IMG/VR virus record: IMGVR_UViG_3300032117_000037
Span: 1 to 54,713 of that record
Strand: one strand, 5' to 3'
DNA length: 54,713 bases
Source: a virus
The translations under genes were made by a program, and so were the position numbers. The notes under the pieces are model-generated. The model searched no databases. It was given only the letters and a program-made list of their open reading frames with translations, and was not told the DNA's origin. Shown here in pieces: positions 1-7,146 of the stretch. Position 1 is the first letter of the stretch. The number at the start of each line of letters is the position of its first letter.

Positions 1-2
1 AT

Positions 3-314
3 GAAGAATGGCAATATGTTGAAACTCCAATTTGGGATGCAACTCATTGGGAATACCGCATTAAACCACAACCTAAAGAAATGAACCCAGAACCAAATGA
101 AGAGTTTACATGGTGGTATGAAAGAGTGTTTTTACAAAGCCCTAGTATGTGTGAACTTAAATATGATGATGAAAAGATGTGGCAAGCATGGATAGCGGGA
201 TATAAATTAGGTCGTGACAATGCCTACAAAAGAAAAGATATTCCTATTGAAACCTTTACCATACCAAAAGAAAAACATATACATACCATGAATGAAGAGG
301 TGAATGATGAATGA
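3..314 (+). CDS. Hypothetical phage protein, 5' truncated by window edge
   Basis: The reading frame is open from base 3 and runs through the ATG at 81, so that ATG is probably internal and the gene starts before the window. The visible N-terminal part is rich in Trp and acidic residues and contains a WEYRIKP stretch, a phrase I associate with small phage accessory proteins; the rest includes WWYERVF and WQAWIAGYKLGRD. No enzymatic motif is seen. It is the first visible member of a plus-strand run of overlapping small genes. Function unknown. Confidence 0.6.
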   Translation, partial: EEWQYVETPIWDATHWEYRIKPQPKEMNPEPNEEFTWWYERVFLQSPSMCELKYDDEKMWQAWIAGYKLGRDNAYKRKDIPIETFTIPKEKHIHTMNEEVNDE

Positions 315-489
315 TCAAGAACAATTAGAAGCTGTTTATGCTGGCATGGCTATGTTAGGATTTATTATTAACGGTGATAAAGAGCTAGAAGATATTCCAG
401 AGCTATCTAAAAAGATGGCTCGTAAAATGATGGAAGAACCTATTAAAGTAGGACTTCCCGCTATCAAAAGGAAAAGAAATGCTAGATGA
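304..489 (+). CDS. Hypothetical small protein
   Basis: A 61-residue ORF that overlaps the end of the preceding gene by 11 bases. A purine-rich AAGAGGTGA Shine-Dalgarno sequence lies just upstream of paired ATG codons (304 and 307), either of which may be used. The middle is mildly hydrophobic (AGMAMLGFIING) and the C-terminus is basic. It overlaps the next gene by 11 bases, as expected for translational coupling. No family recognised. Confidence 0.55.
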   Translation: MMNDQEQLEAVYAGMAMLGFIINGDKELEDIPELSKKMARKMMEEPIKVGLPAIKRKRNAR

Positions 490-661
490 ACTTATTAGAT
501 TTGCTGAAGAGCTTTATAAAAAGGATAAAGTAGCTGGAACAGAACTTGGTAAAATCATTCAGGATATTGGTAAACAAGTTCTCTTGCATAATGCTCTTGT
601 AAAAGAAATGAAGGCTACCATTAAAAAACTAGAATCAGAAAAGAAAAGGAGAATGCATTGA
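479..661 (+). CDS. Hypothetical small helical protein
   Basis: Sixty residues, Lys/Glu-rich and predicted helical, with leucine spacing suggestive of a short coiled coil and a basic end (KKRRMH). AAAAGGAAAAGAA before the ATG serves as ribosome binding site. It overlaps both neighbours (11 and 4 bases), which supports it as a genuine operon member. No recognisable domain. Confidence 0.55.
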   Translation: MLDELIRFAEELYKKDKVAGTELGKIIQDIGKQVLLHNALVKEMKATIKKLESEKKRRMH

Positions 662-879
662 TACCTAATTACCCAGATATTAGTTTTATAGATTTGATTG
701 AAGGCAAACAATGGCACTATATGCCAACAGAAGATATTACAGCCTATGAAATTGCACAATTATTAGAATTATTTACTTATACTGCCATTTACCACAAAGA
801 AAGACCTATTGAATGGAAGTTATATTTAACAAGTAAGAACCTGTTTAAACACTTTAAAGAAACGGAGATTGGACAATGA
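658..879 (+). CDS. Hypothetical protein, TTG start
   Basis: Seventy-three residues beginning at TTG (658), preceded by AAAAGGAG at a suitable distance; there is no upstream in-frame ATG and the first internal Met is at residue 22. The sequence is aromatic-rich (WHYMPTEDITAYEIAQLLELF). It overlaps the previous gene by 4 bases and the next by 4. I do not recognise the family. Confidence 0.55.
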   Translation: MIPNYPDISFIDLIEGKQWHYMPTEDITAYEIAQLLELFTYTAIYHKERPIEWKLYLTSKNLFKHFKETEIGQ

Positions 880-1079
880 ATGCACAAGAACTAGCAGCTA
901 AAGCTAAAGAATATAAAGAAGCTTATATTACAGGTAAGCTATCGCTGGTTGAGTTCAAAGAACTTGTGTCTGATTTAAATCTTGCTAAAGAAATAGATCA
1001 GAATGCATCGCAGTTTGAAGATGATCAACAAGCTAGAACAATCATACTAGATGTGATTCAGATAGTGAGTGCACTATGA
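876..1079 (+). CDS. Hypothetical helical protein
   Basis: Sixty-seven residues, strongly helical in composition, with a KAKEYKEAYITGKLSLVEFKELVSDL core. Both ends use ATGA-type overlaps with neighbours, indicating coupled translation. No catalytic motif is visible. Unknown small phage protein. Confidence 0.55.
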   Translation: MNAQELAAKAKEYKEAYITGKLSLVEFKELVSDLNLAKEIDQNASQFEDDQQARTIILDVIQIVSAL

Positions 1080-1432
1080 GATTTCTTCCTTTTGCAGCAA
1101 TTGCTTTAACAGGATGTTCTATTCTTAATATGGCATCTTATGATCCTAATGAATATCAATTAGTCAATATTATTAGAACTGATGCACAAACTATGAAATG
1201 CACACCTGATAATTTAGCTAAACTTAATTATGATATTAAAGCGTTAAAGAACTATTCACAATATCAACCAAACAATGAAGCAACGGTCAAACTTGTAAAC
1301 AATCTTTATACTATTGTAGATGAGCTTAGCCAAAAAGATAAGCCTAGTGAAGTTTATTGTTCTGCTAAATTATCTATGATTGAAATGTCAGCAGAACGTA
1401 TTGAGCGAGCTGTAGGTGGTAAACCAAGATGA
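1076..1432 (+). CDS. Putative phage lipoprotein
   Basis: A 118-residue protein with a short hydrophobic signal sequence ending in LTGC, so Cys14 would be the lipidated residue after signal peptidase II cleavage. The mature part is polar, with two further cysteines (in MKCTPD and VYCSAK) that could form a disulfide, and is probably anchored in the periplasm. It starts in an ATGA overlap with the upstream gene and ends in another with the next. Its position away from the lysis genes argues against an Rz1 role; exclusion or envelope modification is possible but unsupported. Confidence 0.65.
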   Translation: MRFLPFAAIALTGCSILNMASYDPNEYQLVNIIRTDAQTMKCTPDNLAKLNYDIKALKNYSQYQPNNEATVKLVNNLYTIVDELSQKDKPSEVYCSAKLSMIEMSAERIERAVGGKPR

Positions 1433-1590
1433 GCCATAAAGATATTAAAGATGATGTATGGGATGCTTTGAAAAAAGTATATGGATCAACGCTTTACAGT
1501 GCTAAAGTTTCTGTTATACTAAAGGAACCTAATGGTATTCAGGTTAATATGATCATTAACTTCCCACCTAAAGAGGAGTTTTTTGAGTAA
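1429..1590 (+). CDS. Hypothetical 53-aa protein
   Basis: ATG at 1429 overlaps the stop of the lipoprotein gene (ATGA), and the ORF ends TAA at 1588-1590. The protein begins MSHKDIKDDVW and has a beta-like hydrophobic section (AKVSVILKEPNGIQVNMIINF). Exact abutment to genes on both sides (the next ATG shares the A of this TAA) is the main evidence for coding. No known family. Confidence 0.5.
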   Translation: MSHKDIKDDVWDALKKVYGSTLYSAKVSVILKEPNGIQVNMIINFPPKEEFFE

Positions 1591-1679
1591 TGTCGCCTTT
1601 ATTTATATATATGCTACTAGCTTCACTGCTATGTGGCATAGCAATCGGATTTATTATCTATGACGAATTCTTTAAATAG
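1590..1679 (+). CDS. 29-aa single-pass membrane microprotein
   Basis: Starts in a TAATG junction with the previous gene. The 29 residues are almost all one transmembrane helix (FIYMLLASLLCGIAIGFIIY) followed by a short acidic/basic tail (DEFFK). Its end overlaps the next gene by 20 bases. It is too short for usual ORF calling, but the tight spacing and clear membrane segment support expression. Possible roles include inner-membrane regulation of a host protein; none can be assigned. Confidence 0.45.
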   Translation: MSPLFIYMLLASLLCGIAIGFIIYDEFFK

Positions 1680-1872
1680 TCCCTGTGTTGGCGTATGTCA
1701 AATATGGGACAACAAATGCAAGGGTTGCCATCGCACTATGTACGAAATAGTAAGCTGGTATGACTTTAGCGATGATCAAAAACGTGAAGTGTTAGAAAGG
1801 TTGGAAAATGTACCGAAACAAGAAGCTTCTGGAATTAGTTCGTCAATCTCCCTGTCAAAATTGTGGGATTGA
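1660..1872 (+). CDS. DUF1289-family Cys-cluster protein
   Basis: The N-terminal half matches the DUF1289 pattern: SPC-V-GVC-x6-C-KGC followed by R-T-x-x-E-(I/V)-x-x-W and a basic helix ending KREVLERL. The four cysteines probably bind a metal or Fe-S cluster; family function is poorly known. After residue 48 the sequence diverges from the family and overlaps the next gene in another frame by 65 bases, so the 22-residue tail may be a phage-specific extension. RBS not obvious; coupling to the membrane microprotein is likely. Confidence 0.7.
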   Translation: MTNSLNSPCVGVCQIWDNKCKGCHRTMYEIVSWYDFSDDQKREVLERLENVPKQEASGISSSISLSKLWD

Positions 1873-2095
1873 AAACGGCACTATATGTGCTGCACACTCC
1901 AATCAAATGCGAGATGGAAAAGGAAAGGGAATTAAAGCCCATGATTTCCGTATTGCTGCTCTTTGCCATGAATGCCATGTCAATATAGACTCTGGAAAAG
2001 ATTTAACTCGTGAAGAAAGATTTGATGTATGGGAACGTGCCCACAGAGAAACGATAGGATGGTTATTTTTAAACGATCATTTGGAGATTAAATAA
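1808..2095 (+). CDS. HNH-like zinc-binding phage protein (DUF1364-like)
   Basis: Ninety-five residues with a CQNCG pair near the N-terminus, AAHSNQMRDGKGKGIKA in the middle and a CHECH motif about residue 56, followed by a conserved-looking acidic/aromatic end. This Cys-x2-Cys ... His ... Cys-x2-Cys-His layout resembles HNH/treble-clef phage proteins of the DUF1364/NinX-adjacent type. These are found near recombination genes, fitting the RusA gene 2.6 kb downstream. Nuclease activity is inferred from fold only. The gene begins inside the DUF1289 gene. Confidence 0.65.
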   Translation: MYRNKKLLELVRQSPCQNCGIENGTICAAHSNQMRDGKGKGIKAHDFRIAALCHECHVNIDSGKDLTREERFDVWERAHRETIGWLFLNDHLEIK

Positions 2096-2307
2096 TGAAT
2101 CGCTTTGACTTAGAAGAACAGATTATAACGTGTTGGAATATATTAGATGACTTAAAAATGATTGTTGAACCCATGGAAGATAATCATATTGACCGAAAAA
2201 GAATTGAAGCAGTCATTGAACTTTATGATATGAAGTTTCAACATCTATGGGACATATATAGCGAATTAGTAGAGTCATATCAATTTAGGAGTGTTTTTGA
2301 TGAATAA
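2095..2307 (+). CDS. Hypothetical acidic protein
   Basis: Seventy residues, acidic and helical (ITCWNILDDLKMIVEPMEDNH; YDMKFQHLWDIYSELVESY). ATG shares a base with the stop of the preceding gene. It overlaps the next gene's true ATG (2300) by eight bases. No recognised family. Confidence 0.55.
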   Translation: MNRFDLEEQIITCWNILDDLKMIVEPMEDNHIDRKRIEAVIELYDMKFQHLWDIYSELVESYQFRSVFDE

Positions 2308-2527
2308 GCCAGAAGCATGGTTGTATGAAGAGTACGATACTAACGGTAAATTAAGAGCAAGACATGTATGGAATCTATTGCCTAATGATTTATCTTACAT
2401 ATCTAAGCTAAAAGATATTGGACATGTTGAAATATCAGCACTTGATAAGGTTGGTGACTCTATTGTGTTTGATAAAGAAAACAAATACAACTCTAAAAAA
2501 CTAACTGAAGCATTTGGAGGGCTATGA
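2300..2527 (+). CDS. Hypothetical small protein
   Basis: The start at ATG 2300 (MNKPEAWLYEEYD) is chosen over the GTG at 2291 because TTAGGAG sits 5-12 bases upstream of the ATG. The 75-residue protein opens with PEAWLYEEYD and has a mixed alpha/beta composition. The pattern is reminiscent of small phage proteins starting with xPxAWxxE, whose function is unknown. It ends in an ATGA overlap with the SprT-like gene. Confidence 0.55.
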   Translation: MNKPEAWLYEEYDTNGKLRARHVWNLLPNDLSYISKLKDIGHVEISALDKVGDSIVFDKENKYNSKKLTEAFGGL

Positions 2528-2868
2528 AAACTATTATCAATGATGATGCATTACGTGCATGCTATGTTTTTCTTAGGTCTGTCTATCCTTTCAACACATG
2601 GAAGTTACCACCACCATCTAAAGTAAATTTTGAAGTTACTACAGCCACAGAAGTTATGGGAGAATTTGATTGCGACCCGTTAGTGATTCGTCTTTCATCG
2701 GCTAGGCAATCGACAGTAGAAAATCTATTAAGAACGACTGCACATGAACTTGTGCACATGAAGTTTTATTTAGAAGGTAAAGCAAATTATCATCATCACG
2801 ACCAATCATTTAGAAACCATATGAGACAAATTAACACACTCATGGGTTGGGATAAACTTGAACTTTAA
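2524..2868 (+). CDS. SprT-like zinc metallopeptidase (short form)
   Basis: A 114-residue protein with the zincin motif HELVH at residues 74-78 and a downstream His-rich segment (NYHHHDQSFRNHMRQ) that could supply the third zinc ligand. This is the SprT/SprT-like arrangement (HExxH then H about 15-20 residues later), without the C-terminal zinc ribbon seen in the second copy at 50154-50750. In cells such proteins cut DNA-bound or crosslinked proteins; here removal of proteins from phage DNA, or host protein cleavage, is possible. It starts in ATGA coupling and is followed by a GAGAGG RBS for the next gene. Confidence 0.75.
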   Translation: MKTIINDDALRACYVFLRSVYPFNTWKLPPPSKVNFEVTTATEVMGEFDCDPLVIRLSSARQSTVENLLRTTAHELVHMKFYLEGKANYHHHDQSFRNHMRQINTLMGWDKLEL

Positions 2869-2879
2869 GAGAGGAAAAT

Positions 2880-3584
2880 ATGAAATATAAATCAGTACTT
2901 GTTATATCAGACTTACACATTCCATACCATCATCCAGATGCGTTTAAATTTTTAACGGCTTTAAAGAAGAAGTACAAACCAGACCATGTAGTCAATATTG
3001 GTGACGAATTAGATATGCATGCGATGTCTATGCATGATTCAGATCCAGACTTATTTTCGGCAGGTCATGAACTTGCTGCATCAATCTCATATATTCAACA
3101 ACTTGAAAAGATCTTTCCAAAGATGACGATTGTTCATTCCAATCACTCATCGATGTTATTTAGACGTGCTTTGAAGCATGGCGTTCCAAAAGGCTACTTA
3201 AGGGACTATAATGAGTATCTCGGTGTAAGTAACAATTGGAAATGGGTGGATGATCATACCATTGATTTATCTGACGGCACTCGTTGCTTTTTTACTCATG
3301 GCTTATCTGCTGACGTTCTTAAAGTAGCTATGCAATATGGCATGCATACTGTTCAAGGACATTATCATACTAAGTTTAGTATTGGTTATTACTCTAATCC
3401 TGATGCGTTAGTCTGGGGCATGCAAGTCGGATGTCTTATCAATCAAAAGTCTATGGCATTCCAATACGCTAAGAACTTTAAAACAAGGTTCATTGTTGGA
3501 TGTGGTATGATACTCGATGGACAACCAAAGCTTATGCCTATGGTGCTTAATTCAAACGGTAAATGGATAGGAAAGTTAGTATAA
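2880..3584 (+). CDS. Calcineurin-like metallophosphoesterase
   Basis: A 234-residue protein with the ordered metal-binding motifs of the superfamily: SDLHIP (D-x-H) near residue 11, NIGDELD (GD) about 41, HSNHSS (a variant of GNHE) about 80, a THG near 140 and GHYHT (GHxH) about 160. These coordinate a di-metal centre that hydrolyses phosphoesters. Phage members act on DNA ends, nucleotides or unknown substrates, so substrate is unassigned. Preceded by GAGAGGAAAAT; its stop is coupled (TAATG) to the next gene. Confidence 0.8.
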   Translation: MKYKSVLVISDLHIPYHHPDAFKFLTALKKKYKPDHVVNIGDELDMHAMSMHDSDPDLFSAGHELAASISYIQQLEKIFPKMTIVHSNHSSMLFRRALKHGVPKGYLRDYNEYLGVSNNWKWVDDHTIDLSDGTRCFFTHGLSADVLKVAMQYGMHTVQGHYHTKFSIGYYSNPDALVWGMQVGCLINQKSMAFQYAKNFKTRFIVGCGMILDGQPKLMPMVLNSNGKWIGKLV

Positions 3585-3763
3585 TGGCAACAGAAAAAGT
3601 ACATCCAAGTAAAAAACATCGAGATCCGTTCAAAACAAAGACGGGTAAAGATAATTTAAAAGCTCTTTCTATAAAGCAACTCTACCTATTGTTAGAGAAG
3701 GCTGAAGGAAAGAAAAAACATAAGATAGCTAAAGAAATAGCAAGGAGAACTCCGATTGAGTAA
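3584..3763 (+). CDS. Small highly basic protein
   Basis: The start at ATG 3584 is preferred over the upstream GTG/ATG-like frame because it shares the A of the preceding TAA and has AGGAAAG upstream. The 59 residues are very Lys-rich (VHPSKKHRDPFKTKTGK; KKKHKIAKEIARR), suggesting nucleic-acid binding. No known family. Confidence 0.55.
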   Translation: MATEKVHPSKKHRDPFKTKTGKDNLKALSIKQLYLLLEKAEGKKKHKIAKEIARRTPIE

Positions 3764-3938
3764 ACATCATGAAGCAGGAAAGGGTGATTCACCAAGACCT
3801 ACCAATCAAAAGGCCTTTGATGAGGGCTTTGATCGTATATTTGGTAGACGCATCTTAAATCAAAAAATGTCTAATGATGATCTAGCAGAATATGAGCTCG
3901 ATAAATCAACAGGCGAGGTAACTAAAGTTGCAAAATAA
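3756..3938 (+). CDS. Hypothetical phage protein, TTG start
   Basis: The TTG at 3756 lies 8 bases after AAGGAG, a good RBS. The 60-residue product starts MSKHHEAGKGDSPRP and continues FDEGFDRIFG, a combination common in small phage proteins of unknown role (GKGDxPRP ... F..G.D.IF). It overlaps the preceding gene by eight bases. Confidence 0.6.
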   Translation: MSKHHEAGKGDSPRPTNQKAFDEGFDRIFGRRILNQKMSNDDLAEYELDKSTGEVTKVAK

Positions 3939-4047
3939 TACTGATGTTTTTGTTGCGTTTGTAACTGTTATGTGCTTGATATACATACTAGCTGGATTTC
4001 TTAAGGGAATTCTAGCTATCTACGAATACGCACTGTGTTATCTATAA
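3928..4047 (+). CDS. 39-aa single-pass membrane microprotein
   Basis: TTG start at 3928 after GGCGAGG, overlapping the previous gene's end. The translation has a polar N-terminus (QNNTD), then a long hydrophobic helix (VFVAFVTVMCLIYILAGFL) and a second apolar half (GILAIYEYALCYL), so one or two membrane passes. It fills what would otherwise be a gap before the next gene. Unknown function; confidence is limited by size and the TTG start. Confidence 0.4.
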   Translation: MQNNTDVFVAFVTVMCLIYILAGFLKGILAIYEYALCYL

Positions 4048-4535
4048 AATACAAAGCTGACTATGATCGTGGATTTAATGCAGAAGAACGCTTCGCTGAA
4101 GCTTACTTAAATCAAATAATTTGGGCAACCAAAGAACAGGATATGTTCGAGCATTGGGATGTTCAAGGTCTATTTATTGATAACTACTATAAGTTTGATG
4201 TAAAGGCTTTAAAGAAAATTAATCGCTATGATGATTCATTCCAAGATGATATGGCTTGGGTAGAAGGTGTTAACGTCAATGGTGAAAAAGGATGGTTGCA
4301 AGGAAAAGCTGATTATATTGTCTTTGAACGTAACCACGAATGGCTTGTAGTTGAACGTCAGGGACTATTCGACTGGACAACGCACAAGCTTATTAAAAAC
4401 GGATATAAACAAGGTAAAGAGCTTTATAGTGTCTATCAAAGAAAAGGTCGTCAAGACAAACTTACCTTAATTAAATACTCAGATATACCTCAAGAGCATA
4501 TTATTCGTTTAAATAAAAAAAGGGAGACATTTTAA
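4035..4535 (+). CDS. Hypothetical protein, possible PD-(D/E)XK-type nuclease fold
   Basis: A 166-residue protein with GTG start overlapping the membrane microprotein by 13 bases. A segment about residues 38-57 reads EHWDVQGLFI ... KFDVKALKK, i.e. an Asp followed about ten residues later by D-V-K, spaced like the PD...(D/E)xK core; E18/E22 upstream (AEERFAEAY) could complete the site. Later LVVERQGLF and basic stretches are consistent with DNA contact. This is a fold guess from motif spacing only. It is the last plus-strand gene before the pqqA/terminator region. Confidence 0.5.
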   Translation: MLSIKYKADYDRGFNAEERFAEAYLNQIIWATKEQDMFEHWDVQGLFIDNYYKFDVKALKKINRYDDSFQDDMAWVEGVNVNGEKGWLQGKADYIVFERNHEWLVVERQGLFDWTTHKLIKNGYKQGKELYSVYQRKGRQDKLTLIKYSDIPQEHIIRLNKKRETF

Positions 4536-4545
4536 GCCTCCCTTT
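4512..4545 (-). terminator. Intrinsic terminator downstream of pqqA
   Basis: AAAGGGAG (4519-4526) and CTCCCTTT (4538-4545) form a perfect 8-bp stem with an 11-base loop. Read on the minus strand it is followed by seven T and then ATTT, the hallmark of a Rho-independent terminator; on the plus strand there is no T-run. It would end transcripts of pqqA and perhaps read-through from the late minus operon. Confidence 0.75.
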
Positions 4546-4583
4546 CGGTACCATAACCCCATGCATAAACTAGTTTATCGGGA
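4512..4583 (-). ncRNA. Candidate ~70-nt small RNA between pqqA and its terminator
   Basis: On the minus strand an extended -10 element TGGTATAAT (TATAAT at 4594-4589) sits just past the pqqA stop. A transcript from about 4583 would contain a perfect 14-base palindrome ATAAACTAGTTTAT (4565-4578) inside a CCC/GGG-closed hairpin, then the terminator hairpin with a T-run. No -35 match better than 3/6 is seen and no start codon with an RBS exists inside. It could instead be the structured 3' UTR of pqqA mRNA. Confidence 0.35.
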
Positions 4584-4597
4584 CGAGTATTATACCA

Positions 4598-4669
4598 TTA
4601 TTTATTCATTACGTACATAGTTACTTCAAAGCCAAAACGCATTTCTGTTGCAGTAGGTTTATTCCACAT
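4598..4669 (-). CDS. pqqA: PqqA, coenzyme PQQ precursor peptide
   Basis: A 23-codon ORF starting at 4669 with AAAGGAG seven bases upstream. It begins MWNKP and carries R11-x-G13-F-E15-V-T-x-Y19, ending with N22-K23. Klebsiella PqqA is also 23 residues, starts MWKKP and has E15-V-T-L-Y19; Glu15 and Tyr19 are the residues that PqqE crosslinks and that become PQQ. Matching length, N-terminus and the exact E-x3-Y positions make chance very unlikely. No pqqB, C, D or E is seen here, so the host would have to process it. It lies antisense to nothing, between RusA and the plus-strand early genes, on the same strand as the late operon, and is followed by a terminator. No strong private promoter is evident. 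Confidence 0.9.
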   Translation of the reverse strand: MWNKPTATEMRFGFEVTMYVMNK

Positions 4670-4730
4670 AGTAGTTCTCCTTTCAAGTACAAATGTATCC
4701 TAAAATAGAACAATTTAAATCAAGAAAACC

Positions 4731-5084
4731 ATGAAAATAGAGTACGACTTTCCTTATCCACCAAGCGTAAATCATTACTGGGGAATACACGGTAAAATAC
4801 GCTTTGTAGGTAAGGCTGGATTAGCCTTTAGGAAAGAGGTCTCTATAATAGCTCTAAAACGCACAGAATCGCTCTATAACGCACGATTAAAGGTCAAGGT
4901 ATACCTATACCCTCCCGACAGGAGAAAGCGTGATATAGACAACAATATGAAGAGTCTTTTAGATGCTATGGAACATGCAGGCGTATATGAGAATGATTCT
5001 CAAATAGACGACCTGCATATTATAAGGGGTGAAGTGGTTAAAGGCGGAGCCTGTAAGGTAATCTTAGAAGCTATTTTTTTTTAA
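4731..5084 (+). CDS. rusA: RusA-family Holliday junction resolvase
   Basis: A 117-residue protein of normal RusA length. The N-terminal FPYPPSVNHYW, the central KRDIDNNMKSLLDAME with D-x-D-N, and the following NDSQID match RusA; the aspartates form the metal-binding active site that cuts four-way junctions. It probably resolves recombination or packaging intermediates. No Shine-Dalgarno is obvious before ATG 4731. It converges on the minus-strand structural operon, overlapping its last gene by 14 bases. Confidence 0.9.
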   Translation: MKIEYDFPYPPSVNHYWGIHGKIRFVGKAGLAFRKEVSIIALKRTESLYNARLKVKVYLYPPDRRKRDIDNNMKSLLDAMEHAGVYENDSQIDDLHIIRGEVVKGGACKVILEAIFF

Positions 5085-7146
5085 ACTTATCTAGTAAGCC
5101 ACCTTTGGCATAGTTATTAGATGCTGCACCGCTAGTAATTGCAGCTAAATCTTGAGCTGTAGGACCAAAATTTTTCATCCATTTTGGTCTTTCGGTAGCA
5201 AGCTTAGTTAGTCCTCTCATGCCTAATTTGCTGTAAGCTCCTAATGCACCTAAAACAGGAGTAACTGGAAGACCAGCCAATAAAGGTGTTCCTGTTAAAG
5301 CAGCTGACATCATAAGTCTATCTGCAGTTCCGCTATTAGGAACTTTAGCACCCAATACGTCTAAACCTGCATTTGCCTGATCTTGCATCATAGCAATACC
5401 TTTTCCAGCACCTTTTCTATCCAAAGCTTTAACTGCTGTTAATAATTGATTGGGAGAATAAATGCCTTTTGTATCTACAGCACTTTGAGCAGCTCTTTCT
5501 AATCTTAAATAACGTTTAAACGCTTCATGAATACCATTTAATTTTTCTGCGTGTGTTGGATTTGCATCTGCCATAACTCCACGAAGAGCAGATTGTAAAT
5601 CTCTATAAGCGTTAGCAATTAATTTATCACCATTACTTTTATAGGCATTCCATGCCAAATTACCAAAGTTACTTTCAGCATCTCTAAATTGCTGACCAGT
5701 CAGTTTATTGCCACCTGATTGCATTGCTTTTTGGTATTCCTCTTCTGTAATAAGACCGTCTTGAAAGCTTCTATTTAAACTATCTTTAAATGAAGCTTCA
5801 TTTTGACTTGCTCTGTCTACGATAAACTTATTGAATGTATCAGTTACTTTTTTAGTTTGATCAGCATCTAATCCTTTAGTGGCTTTTTCTAACTCATCAT
5901 TTAATACACCTAGAGATGATTTATTTGATCCTTCTAAAATATATTTACTATCACCCTCATCAAACAAATGAGGATATTCGTTCATTGCTTGTTCTTTTAA
6001 TTCTGTTTTAAATGAACCATCTTCATTAAAATAATGTGGCATATTTTCTTTGTTAAGAAGAGTCTTATCAAGATCAAGTTCTAGTTTTGGAGATATATCT
6101 TTATAGGCGTTGGTCACTTTATTATAGACATCATCTACAAGTTCATGTCCTGCTTCTGCTCTAGGATTAACTTTAATAAGTTGTTCTTCTAATGCTTTTG
6201 CTGCTTTTTTATCGCCTCTAGCCAATGCTTCTGCTATTTTTTCCCTAACTTCATTATTCATTGGTTCTATAACATGGTTAGCAATAGCTTTATTAAAATC
6301 TGCAATAGATGTTTTTCTACCTTCTGCCATAATTGAACCTAAGATAGGACGGCTTGATAAAGATTGTTCTGCACTTAAAAGTCCAGGACCTAAGTCAATA
6401 CCAAATAAAGAGACATCTGATAGCAATTGAGCTGGAGTAAAATGCTTTACGCCCATATCTTTAAGTTGTTGTAATCTTGCTCCTACAATAGGAGAGAATA
6501 GCATTTGTGATCCTTTACCAAATACGCCACCCAATGCAGCACCTTCAGCAATGTCTTTAGCTTTATTCTCTAAAAATGTTTCATAATCATTGCTACCTTT
6601 TGTATCGGTAGGCATTAATGCAGATATACCAGCACCTGCTACAGCACTTCTTGTTAATGGACTCATTTTATTAAAAGCATTTATTTCTGGTGTTAATACT
6701 CCTCCACCAATTAAACCTGCTAATTCTCCACCAAATTCTGCAACCCCAACTCCTCTGCGACCAGTTTTTCTAGCATCACTTTCAACGGTAGCTAAGTAGT
6801 CAGCTGGTTCATTTATACCAGCCCATTGTGCTACACCTGCAACAGGTTTTACAAAACCACTAAGATATGCTGCAGTTAATGGATATTTGGCACCAATAGA
6901 ATTATGACTTCTCATCATTTCATCTATATCAGAAGATGCCATAGTAGATTGTAAGGATGGTTTACTTCCTATACCGCTTACTATATTTGAAATATCTACC
7001 ATCTCATCACTTGACAATGGCTTAGATGGTCCAGATGGAATACCTAAATGATTATGAACAGCATTTTGAATAACGCTGCTACTAGTTCCAGCAGGGAAAT
7101 GCAGCTCAGTGCCGTCATGCATTTGGGCTATAACATCATCACTCAT
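5071..7146 (-). CDS. Large virion protein, probable ejection/internal protein
   Basis: A 691-residue protein and the last large gene of the minus operon. It starts with VIAQMHDGTELHFPAG, a short phage domain found at the N-terminus of internal or tail-associated proteins. Two glycine/alanine-rich hydrophobic segments follow (about 135-180 and 595-640), around a long charged helical middle, and the C-terminus is basic (GGLLDKFKKK). Membrane-active segments plus coiled coil fit a DNA-ejection protein; this is inference, no lytic domain seen. ATGA overlap with the upstream gene. Confidence 0.6.
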   Translation of the reverse strand: MSDDVIAQMHDGTELHFPAGTSSSVIQNAVHNHLGIPSGPSKPLSSDEMVDISNIVSGIGSKPSLQSTMASSDIDEMMRSHNSIGAKYPLTAAYLSGFVKPVAGVAQWAGINEPADYLATVESDARKTGRRGVGVAEFGGELAGLIGGGVLTPEINAFNKMSPLTRSAVAGAGISALMPTDTKGSNDYETFLENKAKDIAEGAALGGVFGKGSQMLFSPIVGARLQQLKDMGVKHFTPAQLLSDVSLFGIDLGPGLLSAEQSLSSRPILGSIMAEGRKTSIADFNKAIANHVIEPMNNEVREKIAEALARGDKKAAKALEEQLIKVNPRAEAGHELVDDVYNKVTNAYKDISPKLELDLDKTLLNKENMPHYFNEDGSFKTELKEQAMNEYPHLFDEGDSKYILEGSNKSSLGVLNDELEKATKGLDADQTKKVTDTFNKFIVDRASQNEASFKDSLNRSFQDGLITEEEYQKAMQSGGNKLTGQQFRDAESNFGNLAWNAYKSNGDKLIANAYRDLQSALRGVMADANPTHAEKLNGIHEAFKRYLRLERAAQSAVDTKGIYSPNQLLTAVKALDRKGAGKGIAMMQDQANAGLDVLGAKVPNSGTADRLMMSAALTGTPLLAGLPVTPVLGALGAYSKLGMRGLTKLATERPKWMKNFGPTAQDLAAITSGAASNNYAKGGLLDKFKKK

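Noticed and set aside
4535-4597. Minus-strand open frame after pqqA ending ...YAWGYGTEREA
   Set aside because: It reads like protein but has no start codon or RBS after the preceding in-frame stop. The overlapping hairpins explain the sequence better.
4561-4620. Plus-strand ORF MHKLVYRDEYY... antisense to the pqqA region
   Set aside because: Nineteen codons, no ribosome binding site, and the opposite strand carries the well-supported pqqA and hairpins.
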